DNA from: Candidatus Thorarchaeota archaeon
Lineage (GTDB): Archaea > Asgardarchaeota > Thorarchaeia > Thorarchaeales > Thorarchaeaceae
NCBI GenBank assembly: GCA_011365025.1
Contig: RDOF01000002.1
Span: forward strand, 1 to 64,000
DNA: 64,000 nt
Direction of reading: 5' to 3'
The notes beneath the pieces are model-generated. The model was not told the origin of the DNA, did no database searches, and worked only from the letters and a program-made list of their open reading frames with translations. The position numbers were made by a program, and so were the translations under genes. Positions 32,472 to 41,503 of this stretch are shown in pieces. Position 1 is the first letter of the stretch; each line of letters opens with the position of its first letter.

Positions 32472-34160
32472 ATGACACGTACGTGGTATCACATTGCTAA
32501 GGCAGAGTTCTATGTCCTGACTGCAGGACTCAGAAAGCATCGAGTTGTTTGGACTGTATTGCTATACACCCTTGCATTAGTATGGGCTTCATATCTGGCC
32601 CCCACGATTATCGTTGGATTTCTGCAGGTCATCATGCCAATGGAAGTGATGCGAACCCTACTAATGGTAATGTTCCCTGGTCTAATGAGAACAGTTTTCC
32701 TCTTTCTATGGGCAATTCTCTTACTATACCCATTGTCCTATAGTCTACAGGAGATCAAGATTGGCCAATGGGAGATATATCTCTCCAACAATGTAAAGAC
32801 AAAGGACATCTTGGCTGGAACCTTTCTGGGCAAAATGCCCTTGTACGGTCTCATTGTGATGTTGCTTGCTCCTATTCTGATTTCGCCATTCATGGTGGCA
32901 TTCGAAGTTCCATTATTGGGCCAGGTGCTTGTTTACGTAAGTTTGGCTTTCATGGTCATCTCCACTCTCTGGTTGGCTAACTTCCTGACTTCTATTGTTC
33001 AAGCCAGACTTGGAGACTCATCACGCGGTAACGACATGGCTAAGGCCCTATCCTTTGTGATCGCGTTGGTAGTCGTCATTCCGATGTATGGACTGATGTT
33101 CTTCATGCCACAACTGTCAGAGTTACTTGGCATGGATGCTTTCCTCATCATGCCCTTTGCCTGGCCAGCTGATATGGTGAGCTGGATTGCAATCACTTAC
33201 AATGGGATTGGATTGACTGGCTCTCAGATTCTTGGCTTCGCATCCATTCTTAGATTCGACATTGTACAGAGCGCTATATTGACAGTTGCCTTTGGCCTTC
33301 TATGGGTTCCAGTTGCAATTACTGCTGCTGACAGAGTATTCACAATATCTGCGGGAGCACGGACTGAAACGGTCTCAACTGTCGGTCGAGACAATATTGT
33401 TCTAAGAGGCGTTCGCAGGGTGGCTAAAGGTTCATTTGGAGCCCTCACTGTTGTGAGTCTGAAAGACTTTGGGAGAAAAGCTCAGAATCTATCGAAGATC
33501 TTCTACGGAGTCGTACTGGCAGTCATCATGCCACTCCTCATCCGCCAAATGACTGTCATGGAAGGTGAAGTATTCGCAATCGAAGAAGTCTTGCCAATGA
33601 TTAGCATAATGATTGGAATAGTTGGCGTCTTTCCATTTGCAGGTACTGGTTTCTTGGAGAGCAAGGATCAACTCTGGATAATTCGGAGTGCTCCAAAAGG
33701 AGCTTCTCGATTCATGAGAGCTCGTTTGGCCACTGGCTTCCTAATGGCAGTTCCACTTAGCGGCGCTCCTACAATCGCATTGACCATTATGTTTGGTCTG
33801 CCACCATTAATCGTAGCACAGATCTTTATCTCATCGTACATTGTTGTGTGTGGCGCCGTCATGGTCGCCATGGGTGCAACCGCTCAGAACCCGAACTATG
33901 AGGACACCAAGTCAGCTGCACATCAGACGGTGCTAGTGACATCAATGATGTTGACGCAGTTCACTTTGATTGGACCATTATTCATTGACATCTTCCTGAC
34001 TATTGGTCTTGATATCGACATGTTCGCGCTGATTGAAAGCGTGCTGCATGTAAATCCCTTCTGGTTCATGATAGTCATTGTAGGTCCTAGCGCATTACTG
34101 CTTGTTGGCCTCGCAATGATGACCCTTGGGATTCGAAGCCTTGGTAAGGTGGAGGTGTAA
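32472..34160 (+). CDS. ABC-2 type permease
   Basis: 562 residues from ATG 32472, 4 bases after ATPase 1. About twelve hydrophobic segments arranged in two halves, with a cytosolic loop in the middle (RTETVSTVGRDNIVLRGVRR). One permease therefore probably supplies both halves of the pore. It should move a substrate outward; substrate unknown, but the adjacent surface cysteine peptidase suggests a peptide, protein or cell-envelope component. Confidence 0.85.
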   Translation: MTRTWYHIAKAEFYVLTAGLRKHRVVWTVLLYTLALVWASYLAPTIIVGFLQVIMPMEVMRTLLMVMFPGLMRTVFLFLWAILLLYPLSYSLQEIKIGQWEIYLSNNVKTKDILAGTFLGKMPLYGLIVMLLAPILISPFMVAFEVPLLGQVLVYVSLAFMVISTLWLANFLTSIVQARLGDSSRGNDMAKALSFVIALVVVIPMYGLMFFMPQLSELLGMDAFLIMPFAWPADMVSWIAITYNGIGLTGSQILGFASILRFDIVQSAILTVAFGLLWVPVAITAADRVFTISAGARTETVSTVGRDNIVLRGVRRVAKGSFGALTVVSLKDFGRKAQNLSKIFYGVVLAVIMPLLIRQMTVMEGEVFAIEEVLPMISIMIGIVGVFPFAGTGFLESKDQLWIIRSAPKGASRFMRARLATGFLMAVPLSGAPTIALTIMFGLPPLIVAQIFISSYIVVCGAVMVAMGATAQNPNYEDTKSAAHQTVLVTSMMLTQFTLIGPLFIDIFLTIGLDIDMFALIESVLHVNPFWFMIVIVGPSALLLVGLAMMTLGIRSLGKVEV

Positions 34161-34165
34161 TCGAA

Positions 34166-34942
34166 GTGGCATCGCGAAACAATGGCATCTCCATCAAGAC
34201 CCATTCGCTAAGCAAGACCTTTGGTCCAGTCCATGCTGTAAGAAACCTCGATTTAGAGGTCGCCTCAGGAAGTCGATTTGGCTTCCTGGGCCCCAACGGT
34301 GCAGGCAAAACAACGACAGTGCGAATGCTAGCCGGACTGATGAAGCCAACAACGGGTACGGCTGAAGTCTTGGGCATGGATATTGAGTCTCAAGCCAGTG
34401 ATGTACGAGCGCAGACCGGACTTCTTCCGGAGTCTCCCGGTCTCTATTCAAAACTATCAGCAACTGAGTTCCTCGAGTTCATTGGCGCATTGAATAATCT
34501 CCAGGGCGAAGTTCTTCACAGGAGAATCGATAGGCTTCTCTCATTGCTCGGACTGGAAGGGCGGCAGGATGACCTTTTGGATACCTACTCCAGCGGTATG
34601 AAGCAAAAGGTCCTTGTGGCTTCTACATTACTGCATGAGCCGAGAGTGGTCTTCTTGGATGAACCTACTTCAAGGCTTGATCCAAGTGCTGGTGCGCTTG
34701 TCAAAGACCTGATTCATGCACTTGCCGAAGAGGTGGATACCACCTTCTTCATCTGTACACATCAGACCTCTTTTGCAGAAGACGTCTGCGACATTGTTGG
34801 AATCATCAACGATGGGTCCCTTGTGGTTGTAGGCTCACCTGCTGAGATTGTCGCCTCAACTGGCGTTGGAGACTTGGAGGATGCTTACCTGCAGATCATC
34901 GGGGGAAAGATTGACCGGACTTCATTGCTATCATGGAGGTAG
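34166..34942 (+). CDS. ABC transporter ATP-binding protein 2
   Basis: 258 residues, GTG start at 34166 six bases after the permease. Walker A GPNGAGKTTT, signature YSSGMKQK, Walker B VVFLDEPTSRLDP and CTHQ (Gln where ATPase 1 has Met after the switch His) are visible. Identity to ATPase 1 is high along the whole length, indicating a recent duplication or gene conversion flanking the permease. Overlaps the peptidase gene by 10 bases. Confidence 0.9.
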   Translation: MASRNNGISIKTHSLSKTFGPVHAVRNLDLEVASGSRFGFLGPNGAGKTTTVRMLAGLMKPTTGTAEVLGMDIESQASDVRAQTGLLPESPGLYSKLSATEFLEFIGALNNLQGEVLHRRIDRLLSLLGLEGRQDDLLDTYSSGMKQKVLVASTLLHEPRVVFLDEPTSRLDPSAGALVKDLIHALAEEVDTTFFICTHQTSFAEDVCDIVGIINDGSLVVVGSPAEIVASTGVGDLEDAYLQIIGGKIDRTSLLSWR

Positions 34943-36435
34943 ATGGAGTGAGTGCTACAGGTGTCCAAAAATTGCTGATGAGCATGTTGGCCTTGTTGCT
35001 GATAGTAGGTCAAATTCCTCAGTCGAGCAGTCTGCTTCAGAATGCAGCAACTGACAGCCAGTACGTTGCTGCAACTGAAGGATACGGTCATGTATCTCAG
35101 ATAGACTATCAATGGCAAGAAATCAATGGATTCTGCCATTGGGCTGCATCCACAATGTTGCTTCGTGCTGCAGGAGTTGACATTGACCTGCATGAGTTGT
35201 TTGCAATCTCGGGGGTCGGATTCTCTGCAGCTTACGTAAGGTATCAAGACACAATGGCTATTCTCCCAGGAACATTGTATAGGCAGATGGTCCCACTTAG
35301 CTTTGTCAGCGATATCTTTGGGTTAAACTACTCAATATATATCGATACATCATCGGATAGTGCAGACCTCTATGCTCAGGCCCTGGGGATATGGGGTCTG
35401 AATTATACAGACTTCGACGGTTCAAGTGAAGCTTTGAACCTAATGCGTGCCAGCATCGATGAAGGCTACCCTCTACTGATTGGGGCGGACCTTTACTATC
35501 TTCCCGCAAAAGACTATGACATCGTTCGTGAATTGGGAATCACCTCCGCCATGTCTGGCTCCGGGCATTCAGTAGTGGTCGTTGGCTATAACGACACGTC
35601 TCAAACTGCTTGGATCGCTGATCCCGGAGTCGGTTCCTTTGGCGACTATTTCGGTTATCCGTCCGACGGCCGCTGGTACTATGAGGTCAGCTATGCAAAT
35701 CTAAGCCTAGCATGGAGTGCTTTGAGCTACTTGACAGCTCTGATAAGACCTGAATCTAGTTCCGATTCAGATAGGGAATCTAGGATGATGGATTTCATTT
35801 GCGATCGTCTTGAAGGGGATAGAACTTCATACGCACCATCACAGGAAGATTTGTTCTTTCTATCCTTCGGTGCTGATGCATTCCGTGCCATGAGTCTTGA
35901 TTTGAATCTTCAAGGGCTCACGCTTCTGCTAGATGAGCTTGCTAGTCATAATAGTCGAGTTATGGCAATCTGGAATCTCGGATATATGACAGAGTTCACA
36001 TGCACGCTGCAGTATCTCTCCTTTCGTACAGCTCTCCAAGAATTGCCAAGCCTATTTCCTAACTTGGATTTGACGAATGCCATTTCCGAAGGGATGGAAG
36101 CAACCCCCCATCTCGCGGCACTCAGTAATAATGCGACTCTGGCAAGCACTGACCCCAATGAGTTCGGAGGTTCCCTTGTTTGGGACACGCTCATTGGTCT
36201 CTCAGAGGACTATGATGCACAATATGACCTTGAAACTGCAATAATCCCCTACCAAGACAACATTACAGCAATAGTAGATCATTTCGAAGCCATAGCGGAC
36301 GCATGGGACTCATTCGCAGCTGCACTTCGACAAGTCCTTTCTGGAGGTCCATTAGAGCCCACGGCGCTTCTGATTGCTGGCAGTGTGAGCTTCTTTGTCA
36401 TTGGCGCAGTTGTAGTTATTCGTCGGAGGAGGTGA
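34933..36435 (+). CDS. Surface-anchored C39-like cysteine peptidase
   Basis: 500 residues: a signal helix (about 12-35), a papain-like C39/BtrH-like domain with putative catalytic Cys in NGFCHWAAS (about residue 70), His in GSGHSVVVVGYND and Asp in WIADPG, a helical C-terminal half (about 280-470), and a C-terminal membrane helix with a basic tail (VVVIRRRR). It is oriented for action outside the cell, attached by its C-terminus. Co-transcription with an exporter suggests that it processes or crosslinks the exported product. A transferase of the BtrH type is an alternative. Confidence 0.75.
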   Translation: MEVDGVSATGVQKLLMSMLALLLIVGQIPQSSSLLQNAATDSQYVAATEGYGHVSQIDYQWQEINGFCHWAASTMLLRAAGVDIDLHELFAISGVGFSAAYVRYQDTMAILPGTLYRQMVPLSFVSDIFGLNYSIYIDTSSDSADLYAQALGIWGLNYTDFDGSSEALNLMRASIDEGYPLLIGADLYYLPAKDYDIVRELGITSAMSGSGHSVVVVGYNDTSQTAWIADPGVGSFGDYFGYPSDGRWYYEVSYANLSLAWSALSYLTALIRPESSSDSDRESRMMDFICDRLEGDRTSYAPSQEDLFFLSFGADAFRAMSLDLNLQGLTLLLDELASHNSRVMAIWNLGYMTEFTCTLQYLSFRTALQELPSLFPNLDLTNAISEGMEATPHLAALSNNATLASTDPNEFGGSLVWDTLIGLSEDYDAQYDLETAIIPYQDNITAIVDHFEAIADAWDSFAAALRQVLSGGPLEPTALLIAGSVSFFVIGAVVVIRRRR

Positions 36436-36437
36436 TA

Positions 36438-36737
36438 ATGCTGGAAAAAGGATTGCCCCATAGTCTTTTCGCAGTACTTCGGAGCATTGCACGATCTGGA
36501 CCCCTCGCTCCCAAGGAGATTTGCAGACAATCTAAGGTTCCTGAACGAACGGTGACCTATGCTCTTCGCCGCCTGATGCAACAGAAACTCATAGTTAAGA
36601 TTCCCAATCTCCAAGATATGCGTCAGTGCCTTTATGCTCCGAATCTGCAAAAGGCGCAAGAGATTATCGCCTTGCATGGCCGTGACTCACTTGTGGCCTC
36701 TCAACTGAACCTGATTCTCTTAGGAAGTAGTGCTTGA
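36438..36737 (+). CDS. Small winged-helix regulator
   Basis: 99 residues from ATG 36438 behind GGAGG, two bases after the peptidase stop. The HTH (LAPKEICRQSKVPERTVTYALRRL) and wing (LIVKIPNLQDMRQCLYAP) match MarR-like winged helices. It is a paralogue of the 80-residue protein at 63419-63661 (IPCLEDMRQWIYLP). As last gene of the operon it probably controls the TGTTTAC inverted repeat at the promoter. Confidence 0.8.
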   Translation: MLEKGLPHSLFAVLRSIARSGPLAPKEICRQSKVPERTVTYALRRLMQQKLIVKIPNLQDMRQCLYAPNLQKAQEIIALHGRDSLVASQLNLILLGSSA

Positions 36738-36750
36738 AAGAAAAGAGTGA

Positions 36751-36791
36751 CGTCCTGCCAAGCCCCTCATAACTTGGCAGGACGCTTTTTT
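36751..36791 (+). terminator. Hairpin plus T-run terminator of the ABC/peptidase operon
   Basis: A perfect 12-bp stem (CGTCCTGCCAAG 36751-36762 with CTTGGCAGGACG 36773-36784) with a 10-base loop is followed by CTTTTTT. It has the form of a bacterial intrinsic terminator, although archaeal RNA polymerase mainly needs the T-run. It lies 14 bases past the last stop codon. Confidence 0.85.
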
Positions 36792-36816
36792 GTGGTGGAC
36801 CAATAGGGTTGTTCGG

Positions 36817-37779
36817 TTATTTCCGCATCTTTAGCACAATGGCTATGACCAGTAGGACGACTACGGCCCCACCAACAATCAAAAGAGTTTCAGGGGGTAT
36901 GAGTGGTCCTTCCTCGGAGAGAATGCCCAAAGTCGGGTCATAATCCAGCGAGTTGTTGCCAAAGTACTCGAATGCTACGTAGACCGCATTACCAGTAGAA
37001 CCTTGTTCGCCAACGCCATGAGAAGCCTTGACTTGAACTTGGCTCTGATGGGTGCTGTTCTCTGCATAGGCAAAATTAGCACACTCCATCCAAGCCTCGC
37101 CAAAGGTGAACTTGTAGCCAGATTCGTCCTCTGCAAAATCTGCGGGGGCACCAGTGCCTTCATTGACACCGTGTTCGCTATCTGCTACGGCGAACTGAAA
37201 TACCAAGATCGAGTCCTCATACATCCACTCCCATCCATCTAAGGCAAGATCGAACTTCATCCTGTCGATGAATGTTGCATTGATGTGTACACGAATCTCA
37301 ATTTCTAGGTCCATTGAGCTGGGCACATCTGCAAGTACGTATGGAACAGGTGGAGTTGGAGTGAAGGTGTCTTCATTAGTGAAATTGAAGTGCACTGCAG
37401 TAACAACATCTCCGTCGTAGTCCTGATTAAAGCCACTGAAGGTCCAGTCGCTTGTTGGAAGTGTGAATGGGTCGCCATATCTGTGATCCACACCTGGATC
37501 ATAGACTCCGTTTCCATTTGTGTCGTTAGCTTCGAATAGATTGATGAAGGTCACGTGGTAATCAGTTCCAGGAGTTGTATCGTTCTCATCCCATATTGTG
37601 AAATGGGGCACTTGGTTGAAAGCGGTGACTCTGATACCTATGGTATCAGTTGTAACCGTGACAACATTATTGGCGTGCTGATACTGAATACCTCCCTCTT
37701 GAGCAGCCACAAATGGCACCGAGGCCAGAAGGGCTACCAAAGCCAGTGAAAATATCAGTTTATTTCTGGTTGTGATCAT
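36817..37779 (-). CDS. Surface protein, paralogue A (EF-hand-like, C-terminal anchor)
   Basis: 320 residues: signal peptide (about 1-27), a beta-rich ectodomain with IQYQHANNVVTVTTDTIGI near the N-terminus, a calcium-loop-like DTNGNGVYDPGVDH, a Trp motif (LPTSDWTFSGF), LALDGWEWMYEDSILVFQF, and a C-terminal helix with a basic tail (VLKMRK). It closely resembles paralogue C (41504-42454) and more distantly paralogue B (39547-40476). Function unknown. It has a TATA box at 37811-37820 and an upstream palindrome shared with paralogue C. Confidence 0.8.
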   Translation of the reverse strand: MITTRNKLIFSLALVALLASVPFVAAQEGGIQYQHANNVVTVTTDTIGIRVTAFNQVPHFTIWDENDTTPGTDYHVTFINLFEANDTNGNGVYDPGVDHRYGDPFTLPTSDWTFSGFNQDYDGDVVTAVHFNFTNEDTFTPTPPVPYVLADVPSSMDLEIEIRVHINATFIDRMKFDLALDGWEWMYEDSILVFQFAVADSEHGVNEGTGAPADFAEDESGYKFTFGEAWMECANFAYAENSTHQSQVQVKASHGVGEQGSTGNAVYVAFEYFGNNSLDYDPTLGILSEEGPLIPPETLLIVGGAVVVLLVIAIVLKMRK

Positions 37780-37810
37780 TGAATCACCGTGTTTATTTCT
37801 CTAAGATGAG

Positions 37811-37868
37811 TATATAATCATTCCATTCGATGTTTACAGAAATCCTACTTCGAGTCCCCTCGAAGTAG
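37811..37868 (-). promoter_or_regulatory. TATA box and CTACTTCGAG-N4-CTCGAAGTAG palindrome, paralogue A
   Basis: On the minus strand a TATA box (GATTATATAC, 37811-37820) lies about 35 bases before the start. A 10-base perfect inverted repeat (37845-37854 and 37859-37868, spacer TCCC) lies 25 bases upstream of the TATA box. The same core with the same geometry precedes paralogue C. A site upstream of TATA suggests activation. Confidence 0.7.
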
Positions 37869-37953
37869 TTTCGAGAGCGTCGATTCTTGTTCAAAAGCCT
37901 TGAAAGGGAGGAGTGCGCAGTAGAGGGCATCAGCGAAATCAGAGGCTACTCCT

Positions 37954-38763
37954 ATGGACTTGGGTTTAAGAGACCATCACGTTTTGATCACTGGAGCTTC
38001 TGGAGGAATCGGCTTCGAGTGTACTAGAGCTTTCCTGCAAGAGGGTGCAAGAGTCAGTGCTACCTATCGTAGTTCCAAGAAGCAACTTACGGAACTCGAG
38101 GCTTCTTGGGGTGAACAGCTAGCCGTTTCTAGAGTTGATATTCGTGACGAATCCCAAGTTCGCGCTCTTTTCCACAACGCGGTGAAGCGCTTCGGGCGGG
38201 TTGATATTCTTGTGGCCAATGCTGGGATTGCGCATCACGAAGGAAAGGCGATACAAGACCTAGAACTTGACCAGTGGCAAAGCACAATCTCAGTGAATCT
38301 TACTGGTACCTTCCTTTCTGCCAAGTACTTCTTTCTCAATCTTGAGGAAAACCATGGTGATAACGCTTCTCTAATCCTCATTGGTTCAACGGCTGGTTAC
38401 TTCGGAGAGGCGTGGTATTGCGACTACTCGGCCTCAAAGGCTGGTATGCACGGTCTCTTAATGAGCCTGAAGAATGAAATTGTCCACGTGGCTAGAAAAG
38501 GTCGTGTGAATCTGGTTAACCCCGGCTGGACCTATACCCCAATGGCTGAAGGTGCATTGAATGACACTGACATGATGAAGCGGATTCTTCAAACGATTCC
38601 TTTGAGGAAGGTTGCACAACCCTCGGACATAGCAAATACGGTTCTGTACCTATCATCTGATCGACTCTCAGGCCACGTTTCAGGTGCAACTATCAATGTT
38701 GCGGGCGGAATGGAGGGACGAATGCTTTTCTTGCCTGATGAACTGGACACATTCAAGGTCTAA
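37954..38763 (+). CDS. Short-chain dehydrogenase/reductase
   Basis: 269 residues of the classical SDR family: the cofactor motif TGASGGIGFE (about 14-23), NAG at about 90 (VANAGIA), catalytic Ser in IGSTAG, and the YSASKAG (YxxxK) active site. NPGWTYTPMAEGA and VAQPSDIANTVLYL match sugar/steroid SDRs. The cofactor is probably NADP(H), given RSS after the second strand. Substrate unknown. The stop lies 13 bases before the methyltransferase start. Confidence 0.88.
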   Translation: MDLGLRDHHVLITGASGGIGFECTRAFLQEGARVSATYRSSKKQLTELEASWGEQLAVSRVDIRDESQVRALFHNAVKRFGRVDILVANAGIAHHEGKAIQDLELDQWQSTISVNLTGTFLSAKYFFLNLEENHGDNASLILIGSTAGYFGEAWYCDYSASKAGMHGLLMSLKNEIVHVARKGRVNLVNPGWTYTPMAEGALNDTDMMKRILQTIPLRKVAQPSDIANTVLYLSSDRLSGHVSGATINVAGGMEGRMLFLPDELDTFKV

Positions 38764-38776
38764 AGGTGGAATTGCC

Positions 38777-39538
38777 ATGTCTTTCGATGAAATTGCGCTG
38801 GCCTACGACAACTCAATAGATTGGGAAGCGCGACTTGCCCGCGAAATCCCATTCATTTCATCTTGCCTCCCAATGAAAGGTCGGGTTCTTGATATGGCGT
38901 GCGGAAGCGGACGCCATTCGACGCATCTCTCGGCAAAGGGTTATGACGTAATTGGTTTCGATTCAAGTGAAGCGATGATAAACCAAGCGAAGGAGTTTGC
39001 GCTAAAACAAGGGCTCTCACCTAAGTTTGTCGTTGGCGACATGCGTCATCTTGAGGATATTGCGGCCCCGGGGTTTGACTTGATTATTTGTCTTGGGAAT
39101 TCTCTAGCCTTGCTTTCAGACATGAATGATTTGAAGAAGGTGTTCGCATCAGTTAGCAGACTTCTTAATGAGAACGGATACTTCCTGTTCCAGCTTCTGA
39201 ATTTCGAGGAGATTCTATCCCATAACTTCAGATATTTCCCGATTAAGGGGGGAACACTACCTGAAGGGAATGCAATAATCTTCACCAGATTCTTTCAGCA
39301 TAGACCTGAGGCCAATTATAGCATGCTTGTTGCTTCGTCCTTTCTGAAGAAAACCAACAGCTGGCTGACTCATATTGTAAAACAAAAGATACAACACTTC
39401 GGCCAGGAACTACTTCAGGAAACTCTTGCAGTAACAGGTCTTACCTCCATGGAGTTTTTTTCAGACTACGAATTCTCGCCGTTTCTGAGTTCGAAGGACC
39501 GAAACATCATCGTCCGAGCAAGCCATGGTCCAGAGTAA
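38777..39538 (+). CDS. Class I SAM-dependent methyltransferase
   Basis: About 253 residues from ATG 38777. Motif I is VLDMACGSGRHSTHL, motif II IGFDSSEAMINQA and motif III FDLIICLGNSLALL. The remaining C-terminal part is a mixed sheet typical of glycine/sarcosine-like or small-molecule methyltransferases. Coupled to the SDR gene, so possibly in the same small-molecule pathway. It converges on surface paralogue B (8-base gap). Confidence 0.82.
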   Translation: MSFDEIALAYDNSIDWEARLAREIPFISSCLPMKGRVLDMACGSGRHSTHLSAKGYDVIGFDSSEAMINQAKEFALKQGLSPKFVVGDMRHLEDIAAPGFDLIICLGNSLALLSDMNDLKKVFASVSRLLNENGYFLFQLLNFEEILSHNFRYFPIKGGTLPEGNAIIFTRFFQHRPEANYSMLVASSFLKKTNSWLTHIVKQKIQHFGQELLQETLAVTGLTSMEFFSDYEFSPFLSSKDRNIIVRASHGPE

Positions 39539-39546
39539 CTCCAGTT

Positions 39547-40476
39547 TCATTCTCCTTTTCTATGTAATAGGACAACAACTACAATTACTAGAGAAACCCC
39601 TGCTGAAACGAGAAGCAATCTATCTGCACCAAGCAAGGTTGTGGTAGTTTGAGTGGAACTCGGAATACTTGATGCTTGAATTAGTCCAATAAAGGGATCA
39701 CACACGAGAGTGCTATTCCCGAAGTGTGGGACGCAAAGCAGAATCTGTTCTCCTTCTCCTTGAGGCGTTGCGCCTCCCAAGCTGACATTCAATTCTGCTT
39801 GATTCTGACCATAGAGCACTGGTGAATCATAAGAGAAGAATCCATTTTCAAAAGTGATGTTCCTGGGCAAACGAGTCACTTCTGGCCTTTGCATCTGTTG
39901 CCCCCTATTCCCTGTTCCCAACGCCATAACGATTGCTAGGCTGGTATCCTCTCTTGCCCAGTCCCACCCATTTATTGCAAAGCCGAACTTCAACGCGTTT
40001 TCATTCTGAATGTCAATATGATTCTGCAGGACTATTCTTAGCTGAGTCTGGTGTGGAGCAAAACCGCCCACACTACTTAGATTGAACTGAAGGCCCACAG
40101 CAACACCATCATCTTCCTGTGTTATGAACCCTCCAAAGCTCCAACCAGCTGTTTGAAGATTAACTGAAGGATTCACTGCGGTATCGTTCTCAGCATTGTA
40201 CGACCCATCCTGATTTTCGTCTATGTATTCAAACGCTCTGACAAGCATGACGTGATATTCGGTTTCATTCTCGATATTGTCATAGAACACATAATGCGGC
40301 CCGTTTTCGTGTGTCAGAGTAAGTGTGAAGACCCCCACTGTGACTTCGAAGCCTTGAGGGCCCAGAGAATAATCAATGGTCTCTGGAGCACCACTGACAC
40401 CATGCATTAATAATACAAGCACTAGCACGGCAAGTACTGTTGGCTCTTTCCAACGTTGCATCATTGTCTTCGGCAT
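39547..40476 (-). CDS. Surface protein, paralogue B (divergent)
   Basis: 309 residues: signal peptide (about 12-29), ectodomain with the family landmarks YHVMLVRAFEYIDENQDGSYNAENDTA (calcium-loop-like), LQTAGWSFGGF and FAINGWDWAREDTSLAIVM, then a Thr/Ser linker (SSTQTTTT), a membrane helix and a short basic tail. It shares motif order with paralogues A and C but with low identity. It lacks the CTTCGAG palindrome. Divergent from the HTH-membrane gene; a plus-strand TATA-like TGTTTATATC lies near 40497. Confidence 0.75.
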   Translation of the reverse strand: MPKTMMQRWKEPTVLAVLVLVLLMHGVSGAPETIDYSLGPQGFEVTVGVFTLTLTHENGPHYVFYDNIENETEYHVMLVRAFEYIDENQDGSYNAENDTAVNPSVNLQTAGWSFGGFITQEDDGVAVGLQFNLSSVGGFAPHQTQLRIVLQNHIDIQNENALKFGFAINGWDWAREDTSLAIVMALGTGNRGQQMQRPEVTRLPRNITFENGFFSYDSPVLYGQNQAELNVSLGGATPQGEGEQILLCVPHFGNSTLVCDPFIGLIQASSIPSSTQTTTTLLGADRLLLVSAGVSLVIVVVVLLHRKGE

Positions 40477-40568
40477 TGCGAGGGAAACGGATAAGTGTTT
40501 ATATCAGACCCAGCCTAATAGACAAACCGGACACAAGGGGGCCGAATCTGCTGGACAACGATGCTGTG

Positions 40569-41399
40569 ATGGATAAAGTGCTCAATGCATTGTCACACTC
40601 GATAAGAAGGCAGATTATTCACATGATTGGAAATCAGGGGGCCGTTTCCTATACCGATTTGACCGAACTTGAACTTGAACCTGGTACACTCTACTTTCAT
40701 CTGGATATACTGTCGAAGTCTGACGATCCTCTCATAGCTCGCCCTGGCAAGAAACTGTATTCTTTGACTGAGCTAGGGCAAGCTGCTTACGAAATCATTC
40801 TTCAAAGTGAAGATATTCTTGCATGGCTTTCTAAAGATCAGGAGCGTCCCAGAAAAGGGATATCTCTCGCAGGAGACCTTCTTGCTTTGCGTCCAGTAGT
40901 AAGACGGATTCAGACTGACCCATGGAGGTTTTTCTTCGAAATAGTTCTATTTCTTGGCATCTATGGATACTTGGCATCTGAAGTCGGACTACTGCCAGTC
41001 TTTCTGTTTTTCTTGGAAGGCACCTTTGACGTTGGCATTACAATACTAGCTGCGTTTGGAGCTTGGATTACAACCTATTCTCTTGTTGAGCTTTTATCAT
41101 ATCCGATCCTCAAGAAGAGCGGCTTTTCTCCTGCCTTATTCGCCTCGATTCCCATTGCCTTCTTTCCTCACATCCTTCTGGAGCTTATGTGGTACTTCCT
41201 ACCTCAAGTGACAATTATTAGTGGATGGCCTCTCACAATTCTATTGACATTGGTAATTACATGGAGCACCTACATTCTCACAATAGCTGTTTCGCGCGCA
41301 AAAGCTGTTAGATTTTCCCGTGCTGCAATTGTCACACTTCTCGTCACCAACGCAAATCTGCTCCTCCTAGCTCTGCTGAATTCATCAATCCCAATATGA
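40569..41399 (+). CDS. ArsR-like winged-helix regulator fused to four membrane helices
   Basis: About 276 residues from ATG 40569. The N-terminal winged helix (VLNALSHSIRRQIIHMIGNQ ... EPGTLYFHLDIL ... LYSLTELGQAAYEII) is followed by about four membrane helices (from about 125). The longer frame back to 40440 overlaps the divergent promoter, whose TATA-like element near 40497 argues against it. A DNA-binding domain tethered to the membrane could report surface status to the neighbouring surface-protein genes. Ligand unknown. Confidence 0.75.
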   Translation: MDKVLNALSHSIRRQIIHMIGNQGAVSYTDLTELELEPGTLYFHLDILSKSDDPLIARPGKKLYSLTELGQAAYEIILQSEDILAWLSKDQERPRKGISLAGDLLALRPVVRRIQTDPWRFFFEIVLFLGIYGYLASEVGLLPVFLFFLEGTFDVGITILAAFGAWITTYSLVELLSYPILKKSGFSPALFASIPIAFFPHILLELMWYFLPQVTIISGWPLTILLTLVITWSTYILTIAVSRAKAVRFSRAAIVTLLVTNANLLLLALLNSSIPI

Positions 41400-41413
41400 T
41401 TAATTGAAGAACA

Positions 41414-41471
41414 ACTTCGAGGCTCCTCGAAGTGCCATTTCCGTAGCTATCGAATAGAACTATTATATACC
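41414..41471 (+). promoter_or_regulatory. ACTTCGAG-N4-CTCGAAGT palindrome and TATA box, paralogue C
   Basis: ACTTCGAG (41414-41421) and CTCGAAGT (41426-41433) with spacer GCTC lie 28 bases upstream of a TATA box (TATTATATAC, about 41462-41471), which is about 33 bases before the ATG at 41504. Core and spacing match the site upstream of paralogue A. Confidence 0.7.
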
Positions 41472-41503
41472 TATTTGATTTATTCTATTCTAGGTGACTA
41501 GAT

